From Sphingobium sp. CCH11-B1 (GTDB lineage Bacteria; Pseudomonadota; Alphaproteobacteria; Sphingomonadales; Sphingomonadaceae): 6,927 nt of DNA. The translations under genes were made by a program, and so were the position numbers. Below, in pieces: positions 1-6,308 of this stretch (its first letter is position 1; each line of letters starts with the position of its first letter). The stretch is from positions 1 to 6,927 of the forward strand of contig NZ_LSJY01000149.1 in the NCBI RefSeq assembly GCF_001556865.1. Direction: 5' to 3'. Under the pieces are notes generated by a model. The model did no database searches. It had not been told where the DNA came from and saw only the letters and a list, made by a program, of their open reading frames with translations.

Positions 1-25
1 TCCGTCCAATCTCCGCCAAGCATGC

Positions 26-502
26 TCAAGCTTCACGATTTTTGCAACAGAGCCGGACCCAGAGCATATCGGCGTGGAGCGTGATCTCGCCCGACACGGC
101 GGGCCCCGCCTTGTTGGAGCGGATGTCGAAGTTGCCTTCTTCGAGGCCGAGCGCGTCGGCAAGGCGTCGCATCGCGGCGCGGCCTTCGGAATGGAAGAGG
201 CGTTTGGCGGGTTCGTCATAGGCGACTCCGCGCAGGGCGAGCGTCTTGAGCATGGGCCGGTTTCGAAGGTCCGCGATCCGGGCCATGCATTCTCGGCGCA
301 GTTCGGCATCGGCGGGGCGATCAGAACAGACCTGCATGAGGTGGCGGGCGAGCAGGATGACGGCGGGATCAGTTTCGACCTCGATGCCGGCGTTGCGGCA
401 ATCGGTGATCGCCGCGTGGATGGCGTGGAGCGTGGTGCCGATGGTGGACAGGGCACTCGGGTCGAGCGCCTGGCCGTAGCGAAATGCCACATCATAGGTC
501 AT
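26..502 (-). CDS. Conserved hypothetical protein, 158 aa
   Basis: I do not recognise a named family. The ATG start is supported by a GGAGA ribosome-binding motif five bases upstream, and the frame closes with TGA. About the first 125 residues look helical and rich in Ala, Arg and Leu. The last 35 or so (GNFDIRSNKAG...SGEITLHADMLWVRL) look beta-rich. No signal peptide, membrane segment or metal-binding cysteine cluster is visible. It is the third gene of a minus-strand run behind the transglycosylase-like gene and the 102-aa gene, with 89 bp between it and the latter. The sequence shows third-position GC bias typical of a real gene here, and overlapping plus-strand frames are arginine-rich shadows. 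Function is unknown; a cytosolic accessory protein of the mobile element is only a guess from context. Confidence 0.75.
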   Translation of the reverse strand: MTYDVAFRYGQALDPSALSTIGTTLHAIHAAITDCRNAGIEVETDPAVILLARHLMQVCSDRPADAELRRECMARIADLRNRPMLKTLALRGVAYDEPAKRLFHSEGRAAMRRLADALGLEEGNFDIRSNKAGPAVSGEITLHADMLWVRLCCKNREA

Positions 503-591
503 GGGGTTCTCCGGGAATCTCGAGCGGTTCCTCCGCTCGCGTCTCCGGCCCCCCTTCCCTCTCCCCGTCCGTGTCGCCGCGAGGTTGGCGC

Positions 592-900
592 TCAGCGCGG
601 TCGGTCACACCCAGTGCGCCGACAGGCGCGCGGCCCGATCGCGCGCGCAACATGGCCGGCATAGACACCGCAGGCCGCCCAATATGCCGCGAGCGGAGGT
701 TTGCGGCTGCGCCAGCTCGCTTCAGCACGCTGCCTCGCATCCTGCTGGAGTTCGAGGAGCAGGTCGTGCAGCACGCCGCGTGTTTCAGGATCGAGCGCGC
801 GCAGCCGTGCGACTGCGGGCAATGTGAGAATCGGATTGCGCACCTCGGCGCGGTTCGAGCGTGCGGTAACCCGCTCGGTGACGATGAAGGGTTGGGGCAT
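592..900 (-). CDS. Conserved hypothetical protein, 102 aa
   Basis: Short basic protein beginning MPQPFIVTERVTARSNRAEVRNP. The start ATG has a strong GAGGAG ribosome-binding site five bases upstream. The middle (LDPETRGVLHDLLLELQQDARQRAEASW) is a likely amphipathic helix, followed by AAYWAACGVYAGHVARAI, a second helix rather than a confident membrane span. I associate similar short proteins with sphingomonad plasmids from memory, with no function attached. It lies 123 bp downstream of the transglycosylase-like gene and 89 bp upstream of the 158-aa gene, so co-transcription is plausible. The Arg-rich tail (RACRRTGCDRPR) may reflect an extended reading frame rather than a conserved domain. Basic charge would permit nucleic-acid binding, but no DNA-binding motif is recognisable. 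Confidence 0.72.
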   Translation of the reverse strand: MPQPFIVTERVTARSNRAEVRNPILTLPAVARLRALDPETRGVLHDLLLELQQDARQRAEASWRSRKPPLAAYWAACGVYAGHVARAIGPRACRRTGCDRPR

Positions 901-1023
901 AGTGGCTCCTCGGGCTGCAGGTGCTCACGCGCCTGTCGATCGCCCTTCCCCTTTTCCGTCTTTTCTTTGGCTGCGCGGCGGTCGTCCCGGAAGGCATCGT
1001 GCGCATCGGCCGTCGGGGCATGC
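901..1023. other. Intergenic spacer, no gene seen
   Basis: Spacer of 123 bp between the transglycosylase-like gene and the 102-aa gene. On the minus strand it contains a purine-rich run (around 945-970) and, at its downstream end, the GAGGAG ribosome-binding site of the 102-aa gene. I see no convincing hairpin terminator or promoter pair, so readthrough into the downstream genes is the simplest reading. Confidence 0.4.
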
Positions 1024-2058
1024 TCAGCCCGTCATGCGCTCGCGATAGATGTCGGCAGCCCATTGCTCGATCCACGGGGCGGTGGTCTCGTCATGATCGA
1101 GGTCGCCGGATTCGATGAGTTCGCGGATTTGCTGCCGCGCTTCGGCAATCGCGGCCTCCCAGGGATTGTCGGGCGGCCCGGCATCCAGCGTCGGCGGCTG
1201 CATGGGAAGCTGGCGCTGCGGCTGGCGCAGGCGTGCATGCTGGGTGTGGACCCAGTGCTCCATATGATCGGCGACGACCGCGTCGGTCTTCGCGAGGTTA
1301 TGGCGCCTTGCCGTGGTCCTGGCTGCGACCCCGTAAGCCTGGCTGTCGATCGAGGCGACGCGGTGGCGGAAGGCTGAAAGATAGGGGAGCGCTTCCCCTT
1401 TCACACCGAAAAGGTGCAGCCGCGTAAGGCGCGGGAGCACGCGGTCGAGATGATCGACGACTGCCATCAGACCTTCGGGCCCGTGGATAGGCCGCTTGCA
1501 CATGGATCCGACGCCGACCAGTCCTGCCCGCTCGATCGTCAAGGATAGGGCCTCGGCGCAGCGCTCATAGTCGGACGGCAGGCGCCCCTGGATGACTGGC
1601 ATGAAGGTGTCGAGGATCCCTTCGTCATCGCCGCGCAGGCGGCACTGGATATTGGCCCGGACGGTGCGCGATATGCGGTCGAGCACCTCGTCGCGGTCGC
1701 CGGCGACCTGATGCTCGACGCAATAGTCGAGGCTTGCCCACCAGCCGAATGGATAAGCCGCCGCAAGGCGGATATAATCGTCCACGGTCCACGGATAGCC
1801 GCCGTAGGTGACCATCGCGCTGAACCCGGCGCTGTCGAGGCAGAGGCTGTGGAGGCCCGCCGCGTTGGCGAGCGGGCGAAACGACCAGCCGGTCCATTCC
1901 CGCCAGCCGCGGCGTCTCGACCAGCGCGACAGGGCATTCGCCGAAATCAGGACGGGCTGCTGCAACCGCCTCGCCCGATCGAGCAGCTTGCCCTCGGACA
2001 GATGCGGCAGCCCGATCATGACCGCGATCGTACTCCGCTTGACCCTACCCGTGTTCAT
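1024..2058 (-). CDS. Queuine tRNA-ribosyltransferase/DpdA-like TIM-barrel protein
   Basis: 344-aa protein resembling the tRNA-guanine transglycosylase superfamily, which swaps a guanine base for a 7-deazaguanine in tRNA or (DpdA) DNA. The superfamily landmarks occur in order: CLDSAGF (D75, matching the DSGGF aspartate of TGT), SLDYC (109-113), MPVIQG (153-158, matching the VQG motif), VGVGSMCKR (181-189), LHLFGVKG (214-221, matching LMGVG) and SIDSQAYGVAAR (236-247, D238 matching the nucleophile of FDCVxPTR). The C-terminal CxCxxC...H zinc site of bacterial TGT is absent. The last 75 residues or so are helical and distinct. I recall such proteins being catalogued as DUF7221 TGT-like, but that name is from memory. 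The ATG start has GGGGAA six bases upstream; an internal ATG (M14, just before IGLPHL) is the alternative. It heads a minus-strand run and diverges from the 164-aa gene. Substrate and whether it modifies tRNA, DNA or a nucleotide are unknown. Confidence 0.8.
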   Translation of the reverse strand: MNTGRVKRSTIAVMIGLPHLSEGKLLDRARRLQQPVLISANALSRWSRRRGWREWTGWSFRPLANAAGLHSLCLDSAGFSAMVTYGGYPWTVDDYIRLAAAYPFGWWASLDYCVEHQVAGDRDEVLDRISRTVRANIQCRLRGDDEGILDTFMPVIQGRLPSDYERCAEALSLTIERAGLVGVGSMCKRPIHGPEGLMAVVDHLDRVLPRLTRLHLFGVKGEALPYLSAFRHRVASIDSQAYGVAARTTARRHNLAKTDAVVADHMEHWVHTQHARLRQPQRQLPMQPPTLDAGPPDNPWEAAIAEARQQIRELIESGDLDHDETTAPWIEQWAADIYRERMTG

Positions 2059-2066
2059 ATTATGTT
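2039..2066 (+). promoter_or_regulatory. Candidate sigma-70-like promoter for the 164-aa gene
   Basis: TTGACC (2039-2044) and TATGTT (2061-2066) are separated by 16 bases and would start transcription close to 2072, just before the AAGGAG ribosome-binding site at about 2075-2080. The elements overlap the first codons of the divergent transglycosylase-like gene. This is pattern matching only, and the -10 match is weak. Confidence 0.3.
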
Positions 2067-2087
2067 CCCCGCAAAAGGAGATTGCCG

Positions 2088-2582
2088 ATGACCGATTCCG
2101 CCGCCCGCTATTTTGGCCATTTCGATCTGGACGTGACGCTGCGCGATGCGGCCCTGGATGAGCAGAACCGCCCGACCCGGCGGATGATCGCCAATGCGGC
2201 GATCGGCATGCATGTCGAGGACGCCTTTTATTCCGTCCGCGAACTTCGCGAGGCGGTGAGCTGGATCCACGAGGGCGAACAGGGCGGCAAGCGCAAGCTG
2301 GCCTCGATCCTCAGCAATCCGGCGGGCGATGACTTCCAGCGCTGTATCTATTTCTGCCTCGCGGGCCGCGGCGTGGTCGAGATGATCGATGATCTGATGT
2401 GGCTGGAAGAGCTGCTCGAGGCGCGCGGACGGATCGCGGGCGAGATGCATCGCCGCAGGGTCAAGGCCCGGCCGCTTGTTCGGCCCTATGTGGCGGACGA
2501 GCCGGATGGCCCGGTCGTGTCAACCTCCGAGGATTTCCAGCAGGGTCAATCCTGGTGGGCCGATCCCGGGCTGAACGCCTGA
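2088..2582 (+). CDS. Conserved hypothetical protein, 164 aa
   Basis: The only plus-strand gene supported here. ATG at 2088 is chosen because an AAAAGGAG ribosome-binding site sits seven bases upstream; a TTG at 2082 is in frame but would be too close to that site. The protein starts MTDSAARYFGHFDLDVTLRD and is mostly acidic and helical. Notable stretches are AIGMHVEDAFYSVRELREAVSWIHEGE (about 41-67) and a later pair of helices around RGVVEMIDDLMWLEELLEAR. The tail is Pro/Ser-rich and ends in WWADPGLNA. No signal peptide, metal site or DNA-binding motif is evident and I do not recognise the family. It is divergent from the transglycosylase-like gene across 29 bp and is followed by a strong hairpin terminator, so it is probably monocistronic. 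Confidence 0.75.
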   Translation: MTDSAARYFGHFDLDVTLRDAALDEQNRPTRRMIANAAIGMHVEDAFYSVRELREAVSWIHEGEQGGKRKLASILSNPAGDDFQRCIYFCLAGRGVVEMIDDLMWLEELLEARGRIAGEMHRRRVKARPLVRPYVADEPDGPVVSTSEDFQQGQSWWADPGLNA

Positions 2583-2608
2583 AGCACGCGCGGCCGGCGT
2601 TTCGGTCG

Positions 2609-2651
2609 GGCGCCGGCCCTTGGTTTACCCTTGGGCCGGCGCCGGTTGTTT
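2609..2651 (+). terminator. Hairpin terminator after the 164-aa gene
   Basis: Perfect 11-bp inverted repeat, GGCGCCGGCCC (2609-2619) and GGGCCGGCGCC (2633-2643), around a 13-base loop, followed by GGTTGTTTGG. The arms are very GC-rich. The T-tract is imperfect but lies on the plus-strand side, 26 bp past the stop of the 164-aa gene. The minus-strand nuclease gene ends 12 bp beyond, so the stem may also slow transcription arriving from that side, although no T-run follows it on that strand. Confidence 0.6.
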
Positions 2652-2662
2652 GGTGCCCGCCC

Positions 2663-3169
2663 TCAGCGTTTGCAGGTTAGCCGCTCGCCGCGGCGCCACC
2701 GGGCGGGTTCCAGCCAGCTTCCGGCGAAGGCACCGGCGCGCTGCCGCTGCGCTTCGGTGAACGCCGCCGTGTAGCGCGCCGAGCGTGCGGGATCGGACCG
2801 CAGATACTGCGGCTGCGGAATGGCGAGCCCGGCGGAGATCATGACTTCGCCGAGGTCTCTGCCATCTATCGAGACGGTGGCGACCGGGCGGCCGTAGCTC
2901 GAGTGCGAAGAGAGGATGATCTGCGCGTCACCGCCCCCCAAGGTGCGCGCGGCGAGATCCTGCGCGGCTTTCCCGCATTCCCAGCAGGCACCGGCGCGTT
3001 CGCATAACTGATGCCTTTCGAAGGCATCGACGCCGAGCAGGCGGAAGTCGGTGGCGACCGTATCGCCATCGAGGGCGCGCGCCTTGGCGCTGAACGAGGT
3101 GTCCTCGGCGGCATTGCTGGGCGAGCAGGAGGCTGACAGCAGGAGCGCCAGGACGATAAGGCGGTTCAT
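2663..3169 (-). CDS. Exported thermonuclease-like (SNase family) protein
   Basis: 168-aa staphylococcal-nuclease-like protein, a predicted metal-dependent sugar-nonspecific phosphodiesterase acting outside the cytoplasm. An N-terminal signal peptide is clear (MNRLIVLALLLSASCSPSNA). Cleavage after SNA by signal peptidase I is plausible; the C15 context (LSAS-C) is a poor lipobox. Family motifs are present: DGDT (34-37), FRLLGVDAFE with R43 and E51 matching catalytic Arg35 and Glu43 of the S. aureus enzyme, and SYGRPVATV with R94 matching Arg87. All three catalytic residues are therefore retained. Extra cysteines at 56, 62 and 65 (LCERAGACWEC) and C166 could form disulfides. The start is the ATG that overlaps the stop of the 68-aa gene (ATGA), implying translational coupling; a longer in-frame extension to 3250 would overlap that gene and remove the signal peptide from the N-terminus. 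Comparable genes occur on conjugative elements, where their role is not settled. Confidence 0.88.
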   Translation of the reverse strand: MNRLIVLALLLSASCSPSNAAEDTSFSAKARALDGDTVATDFRLLGVDAFERHQLCERAGACWECGKAAQDLAARTLGGGDAQIILSSHSSYGRPVATVSIDGRDLGEVMISAGLAIPQPQYLRSDPARSARYTAAFTEAQRQRAGAFAGSWLEPARWRRGERLTCKR

Positions 3170-3372
3170 GCGACCATTTCGAGCACGATGAGGCCCGACG
3201 GCGCCGGGTCGGTCGACACACGGAAGGGTTGCAGCGGGTCCGCGGTGCACAGGATGCTGACCCTTTCCTGGGAATGATCGAAAATCCGGCCCGCGACGCG
3301 CAAGGCGTTCTCGCGGCTGCAGAGCAATCCGCGCTTTGACGACAGGCTGTTCCTTTCGATGGCGATTGTCAT
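3166..3372 (-). CDS. Small conserved hypothetical protein, 68 aa
   Basis: Small protein starting MTIAIERNSLSSKRGLLCSR and ending LIVLEMVA. It contains ENALRVAGRIFDHSQERVSI, which looks like a helix followed by a strand, then LQPFRVSTDP and a hydrophobic C-terminal strand. It overlaps the nuclease start by four bases (ATGA) and begins 40 bp after the stop of the split gene, so it belongs to the same operon. The ribosome-binding site is weak (AGTGGA about nine bases upstream); GTG four codons upstream is an alternative start. The frame stays open much further upstream, but those codons only shadow the split gene. No known family recognised; tight coupling to the nuclease hints at a linked role such as a cognate partner, which is inference. 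Confidence 0.65.
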   Translation of the reverse strand: MTIAIERNSLSSKRGLLCSRENALRVAGRIFDHSQERVSILCTADPLQPFRVSTDPAPSGLIVLEMVA

Positions 3373-3412
3373 GACATGATCCACTTCATCATGAGGATAT
3401 ACGGATTGGTGC

Positions 3413-3753
3413 TCAGGCGAACACCGTCTTGTGGATTTTGGTGACGGGCACGATCGACCAGGCCCGCTCCATGAGCCGGCTGATCCGATAAAAGCAGCCG
3501 TTGTCCGGGTCGCGCAGCATGAGACTGCGTTGGCGTTTGCAGACCACGAACTCCTGCGCGACGTGGCCGTCGGTGAAGGTGACCGGCTGCTCGAGCCGGA
3601 TGCGGTCGCCGTCCGAGAGCTTGCGTGCGCGCCGGGCGATGTTGGCGCGGCACCGTTCGCGCCAGTCGAGCGCATGCTTGTTGTCGGTCGGCGAGAGGAG
3701 GTCGAGGATGGAAGCGGGACAGTCGGCTTCGCACGGTCCCATGTTTTCGCTCA
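3413..3753 (-). CDS. Split conserved gene, exon 2 (C-terminal 113 codons)
   Basis: Second half of the gene interrupted by the group II intron. It starts with the last two bases of a split ATG codon (A|TG) and reads SENMGPCEADCPASILDLL, then ALDWRERCRANIARRARKL, GDRIRLEQPVTFTDGHVAQEFVVCK, and ends VTKIHKTVFA. Joined to exon 1, the reading frame is continuous (612 bases, 203 aa). Frame-only gene calling would give this half a false start inside the intron (GTG or ATG codons in domains V/VI), so apparent N-termini upstream of SENMGP are artefacts. The exon's own sequence has no stop or frameshift, which argues that the gene is still under selection or that insertion is recent. Cys residues in GPCEADCP and VVCK are possible metal or redox residues. 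I recall the family as DUF6927, unverified. Function unknown. Confidence 0.85.
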
Positions 3754-3756
3754 GTC

Positions 3757-3799
3757 GGGTAGGATTGGTGCTGCTCATGGAGTCAGCCCTGATCCCCCC
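3757..3799 (-). ncRNA. Group II intron domain VI with branch-point A
   Basis: The stem pairs GGG (3799-3797) with CCC (3759-3757), leaves A3760 unpaired, then continues GGGAT with ATCCT (3796-3792 with 3765-3761). A distal GCTG/CAGC helix follows. The bulged A lies seven bases from the intron's 3' end, the standard position of the lariat branch nucleotide. Three bases, GAC, separate the stem from the splice site. The stop codon of the intron protein (TGA at 3775-3777) falls inside this domain. Confidence 0.85.
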
Positions 3800-5703
3800 G
3801 CCGAACCGCACGTGCAGCTTTCACCGCATGCGGCTCTCCACTGTGACGAACCATCACTTTGCCGTAGATCGGGCAGGCGGCCTCTGTGAGTATCCCAGTG
3901 GCATTGCTCGCACAGGACCACCGTCCTGCGGGCGCGTGCCACCTTCATTCTCACGACAAAACCGCGGTGCGAAACATCGGCCATCCCCCGGATATGGTGC
4001 ACCTGACACGGAACATCGGATCGACCGCAAGCCTCGCATTGCTTGGCATTCTGACGATCAACCCAGTCCGTACGTGAGTGGGTGAACACCTGCGTCCAAG
4101 GCTGGATATCAATCCTGGACGAGGTGGCCGGATCACGTTTCAGATGAGCCAGTTTCCAGACTTTGACCGATCGGGGCTGGCCATCGACGTCGTAGCCGAT
4201 GGTGAATTCCTGCCCCGTCCTCATGCGGGCCACGACCGCTCGCACATTGGTTTTGTGCTTGCTGGCCAAGGTCTTGAACAAGCTCCACCGCTGGAGAAAC
4301 TCAAGCCTGTTCAGCTTGAAGCTCACATCCTTGGCGAGAGCATAGTAGTTCGCAAAACCCCGCAATTCGGCGTTGTAAGCTAGGACGATCTCAACGTCGC
4401 TGCAGCTGAGCAGCAGGCTACGATGACGCGGCTTCAACACCGACAGATCACCATAACCTTTTGCAGAAGCGAACGCGTGGACCTTCTCCCAAGGGACATG
4501 CAGCTGCATCACTTCCGACGGCGGCCTACGAAGGAAGCTGACGGAACCTTGTCGGCTCCGGACAACCCGTTGGCGTGTCGTATATGTGCGGACCTCATAT
4601 CCAAGGAAGGCGGCTCCATCGCTCGCCTTGCGGATACCGCTTTTCTCCTCGGACACCGTGAGCGCCAGCGCCTCGGTCAGGAATGCCCTGACTTCGGCGA
4701 ACACGCTTCGTGCATCCTCCTTGCTACCGATAACCCCAATCATGAAGTCGTCCGCGTAGCGACAGTAACGAAGTCGGCGATAACCGGGGTCCATCGCGTC
4801 TCTCGACGGGATGGACCGCTTTTGCGGCAGTAAGGTTTGGATTTTGGCCAAGGAGGCCGCAACCTTCACCTCGTCGACATTGTCTTTGGCCCGCAGCATG
4901 GTGACGCGCTTCCGTTGTTTCTGGATGCGCCCAGCCAGTCGCCCATATTCCGGGTTCGTGGCACGGACCTTCCCCCTCTCGAAAGCCGCGATCCGTTCCG
5001 CCATGAACATATCGAGTTCATGGAGGTAGATGTTGGCCAAGATTGGAGAGACGATACCGCCCTGCGGAGTGCCGCTGTAGGTCCGGGTGTGAACCCGGTC
5101 TTCCATAACACCCGCCTTAAGCATGCTGCCGATCAAGCCGATGAATTTCTCGTCATCGATCCTTTTCCGCAACAGCCGCAGGAGGATGTCGTGGTCGATG
5201 TTCTCGAAGAACCCCGCGACATCCACATCTACGAGCCATTTCACCCCCGTCCATACGGCTTTGACGTGTTCAAGCGCCGTATGACACGACCGGCCCGGCC
5301 GGAATCCATGGGAGGCGTTCGAGAACACCGGTTCATAGATCCGTTCGAGCAGTTGCCGCGCCACTTCCTGAACGAGGCGGTCGTCGCGCGTGGGAATGCC
5401 CAGCGGACGCCGTTTGCCCTTGCCTTTCGGGATAAACACCCGACGCACTGGTTTGGGATCATAGGTCCCTGCCGTCACGCTGGCGATAATCGGGTCGAGG
5501 TCTTCCGGTCCGAAGTCCGCGAAGGTCTCGCCGTCAATACCCGGCGTCATCGCACCCTTGTTGGATCCGATCTTCTGGAGCCCCTCCTCCCAAAGGAGGC
5601 GAGACCCCATCAGACGATAGAGTCCATTCACCCTTTTGCCCGACGCAACGAGCGCCGGAATGGCCTCCAACCGGCCTTTCACAGTTTCTGGCAGCATCAG
5701 CAC
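3775..5703 (-). CDS. ltrA: Group II intron reverse transcriptase/maturase with HNH endonuclease
   Basis: 642-aa multifunctional protein (640 if ATG at 5697 is used instead of GTG at 5703) that would promote intron splicing, reverse transcription and target cleavage. Reverse transcriptase landmarks: PGIDG (54-58), RRPLGIPTRDDRLVQ (98-112), FRPGRSCH (134-141), VDVDVAGFFENIDH (158-171), GTPQGGIVSPILANIYLHELD (211-231) and catalytic YADD (316-319). A long charged insertion (about 240-305) between GTPQGG and YADD is typical of mitochondrial-like introns. The maturase domain X lies about 400-500 (RGFANYYALA). The C-terminal HNH domain has C556xxC559, VHHIRGMAD (568-576) and C598xxCH602. No frameshift interrupts these domains. 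Odd feature: the frame does not stop after RLPDLRQ (609-615) but runs through domain V into domain VI, adding 27 residues. The symbol reflects the general family name only. Confidence 0.94.
   Translation of the reverse strand: MLMLPETVKGRLEAIPALVASGKRVNGLYRLMGSRLLWEEGLQKIGSNKGAMTPGIDGETFADFGPEDLDPIIASVTAGTYDPKPVRRVFIPKGKGKRRPLGIPTRDDRLVQEVARQLLERIYEPVFSNASHGFRPGRSCHTALEHVKAVWTGVKWLVDVDVAGFFENIDHDILLRLLRKRIDDEKFIGLIGSMLKAGVMEDRVHTRTYSGTPQGGIVSPILANIYLHELDMFMAERIAAFERGKVRATNPEYGRLAGRIQKQRKRVTMLRAKDNVDEVKVAASLAKIQTLLPQKRSIPSRDAMDPGYRRLRYCRYADDFMIGVIGSKEDARSVFAEVRAFLTEALALTVSEEKSGIRKASDGAAFLGYEVRTYTTRQRVVRSRQGSVSFLRRPPSEVMQLHVPWEKVHAFASAKGYGDLSVLKPRHRSLLLSCSDVEIVLAYNAELRGFANYYALAKDVSFKLNRLEFLQRWSLFKTLASKHKTNVRAVVARMRTGQEFTIGYDVDGQPRSVKVWKLAHLKRDPATSSRIDIQPWTQVFTHSRTDWVDRQNAKQCEACGRSDVPCQVHHIRGMADVSHRGFVVRMKVARARRTVVLCEQCHWDTHRGRLPDLRQSDGSSQWRAACGESCTCGSAGGSGLTP
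3803..3836 (-). ncRNA. Group II intron domain V (catalytic hairpin)
   Basis: Canonical 34-nt domain V. The lower stem GAGCCGCA pairs with TGCGGTTC through eight pairs including the usual G-U wobble in the AGC catalytic triad. A two-base CG bulge sits on the 3' side. The upper stem TGCGGT/GCTGCA is capped by a GAAA tetraloop. Length, tetraloop, bulge and triad all match the family, so the ribozyme core looks intact. Unusually, the intron's protein reading frame continues through it. Confidence 0.95.
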
Positions 5704-6308
5704 ACCCCATGATCGGTGGTTGAAGAATCACAGCTGCCGCCCTTCCCCCGGTCTTCCCCGCTTTCGGCCCGATCGCTCGAGACCTTATACAGTTGCACCG
5801 CCGCCTCCGAAGAGGTCGATGTCCCGGGCATTACCCCGGGCATTTGAGTAATATGGCGGCTCCGTACCCATGCAGGCCGGCAGAAGCCGCCTGTTTAGGG
5901 CATCCCGTAGTTACGCTGAATGGAGATGCGGCGCGGTTAGGTGTCCCGTTCGTCCACTAAACCCCTCGACGAGAGGCGCACCGGATGGGCTGAGAAACAG
6001 GCGGCCAAGACATGAGACCGCTGTCATCATCCGGACCTGGCGTGACAGTCGCTTTCGCCAGTATCGCTATATAGATTGCTGCAGACTGGGATTTAAGCAG
6101 TGTAGCCTTCACCATACGCACCTTGCCCTGACCGTCATCGCCTCCATTTGCGACTAAGACGCATCTGGCCTTTTCCGAACATGCTATTGTTCCCCGTCCC
6201 TTTCGGGATTTCAGACCTTGTGAGGCCCGAGGTTAGTCCGGCGAGCAGAGGCATTCTCAACTTACCTCATCATCACTGATACTCCATTTCAGCGCCGCAA
6301 CGGCGCAC
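5704..6308 (-). ncRNA. Group II intron domains I-III and start of IV
   Basis: 605-nt non-coding 5' part of the intron ribozyme, between the 5' splice site and the maturase start. Frames here are short and carry no recognisable protein. It opens GTGCGCC; a perfect GCGCCG/CGGCGC hairpin with a three-base loop (6292-6306) follows the first two bases. An exon-binding hairpin lies near 6001-6021. Individual subdomains other than this could not be assigned by eye. A modest ribosome-binding candidate (GGGGTG) precedes the maturase start. Confidence 0.85.
6001..6021 (-). ncRNA. EBS1 exon-recognition hairpin of the intron
   Basis: On the intron strand, GCGGTC and GGCCGC form a six-pair stem (one T-G) around the nine-base loop TCATGTCTT, intron positions 288-308. 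TGTCTT in the loop pairs with AGGACA, the last six bases of exon 1 (IBS1, 6309-6314), with one G-U wobble. The A just 5' of it can pair with the first exon-2 base, T, giving seven continuous pairs across the ligated junction. Position and loop placement match EBS1 of known introns. EBS2 was not confidently located. Confidence 0.7.

Larger units (their letters stand above)
3754..6308 (-). mobile_element. Complete group II intron, probable mitochondrial-like (IIA) type
   Basis: 2555-bp retroelement in sense orientation within a conserved gene. The 5' end reads GTGCG immediately after exon base 6309, matching the group II GUGYG consensus. The 3' end is CCTACCCGAC, ending in the consensus AY. Between them lie about 605 nt of domains I-III, a full reverse transcriptase/maturase/HNH protein, a 34-nt domain V and a domain VI with bulged A. 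The boundaries are confirmed independently by the host protein: removing exactly 3754-6308 joins AAGGACA to TGAGCGAA and yields GYKD-MSENMGP in frame. Class assignment rests on protein features (long insertion before YADD, HHIR-type HNH domain) and on an A directly 5' of EBS1 that can pair with the first exon-2 base, as in IIA introns. All parts needed for splicing and retrohoming appear present. Confidence 0.95.

Noticed and set aside
492..740. 82-codon minus-strand frame between the 102-aa and 158-aa genes
   Set aside because: It overlaps both genes out of frame, is Arg/Gly/Pro-rich, and has no start signal of its own.
484..1377. Long open plus-strand frame of 297 codons
   Set aside because: It is antisense to two or three better-supported minus-strand genes, has Arg/Ser/Gly-rich low-complexity composition, no ribosome-binding site and no recognisable domain; it is a shadow of high-GC coding.
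3754..3811. Apparent N-terminal extension of exon 2 (starts in intron sequence)
   Set aside because: These codons are domains V and VI of the intron; homology of the joined protein and the splice consensus place the real exon start at 3753.
4837..5712. 291-codon plus-strand frame
   Set aside because: Entirely antisense to the clearly functional intron maturase, with no known motif.
6031..6036. GTCCGG on the intron strand as EBS2
   Set aside because: It pairs with exon bases -15 to -10 only by using three G-U wobbles, and lies unusually close to EBS1; too weak to annotate.
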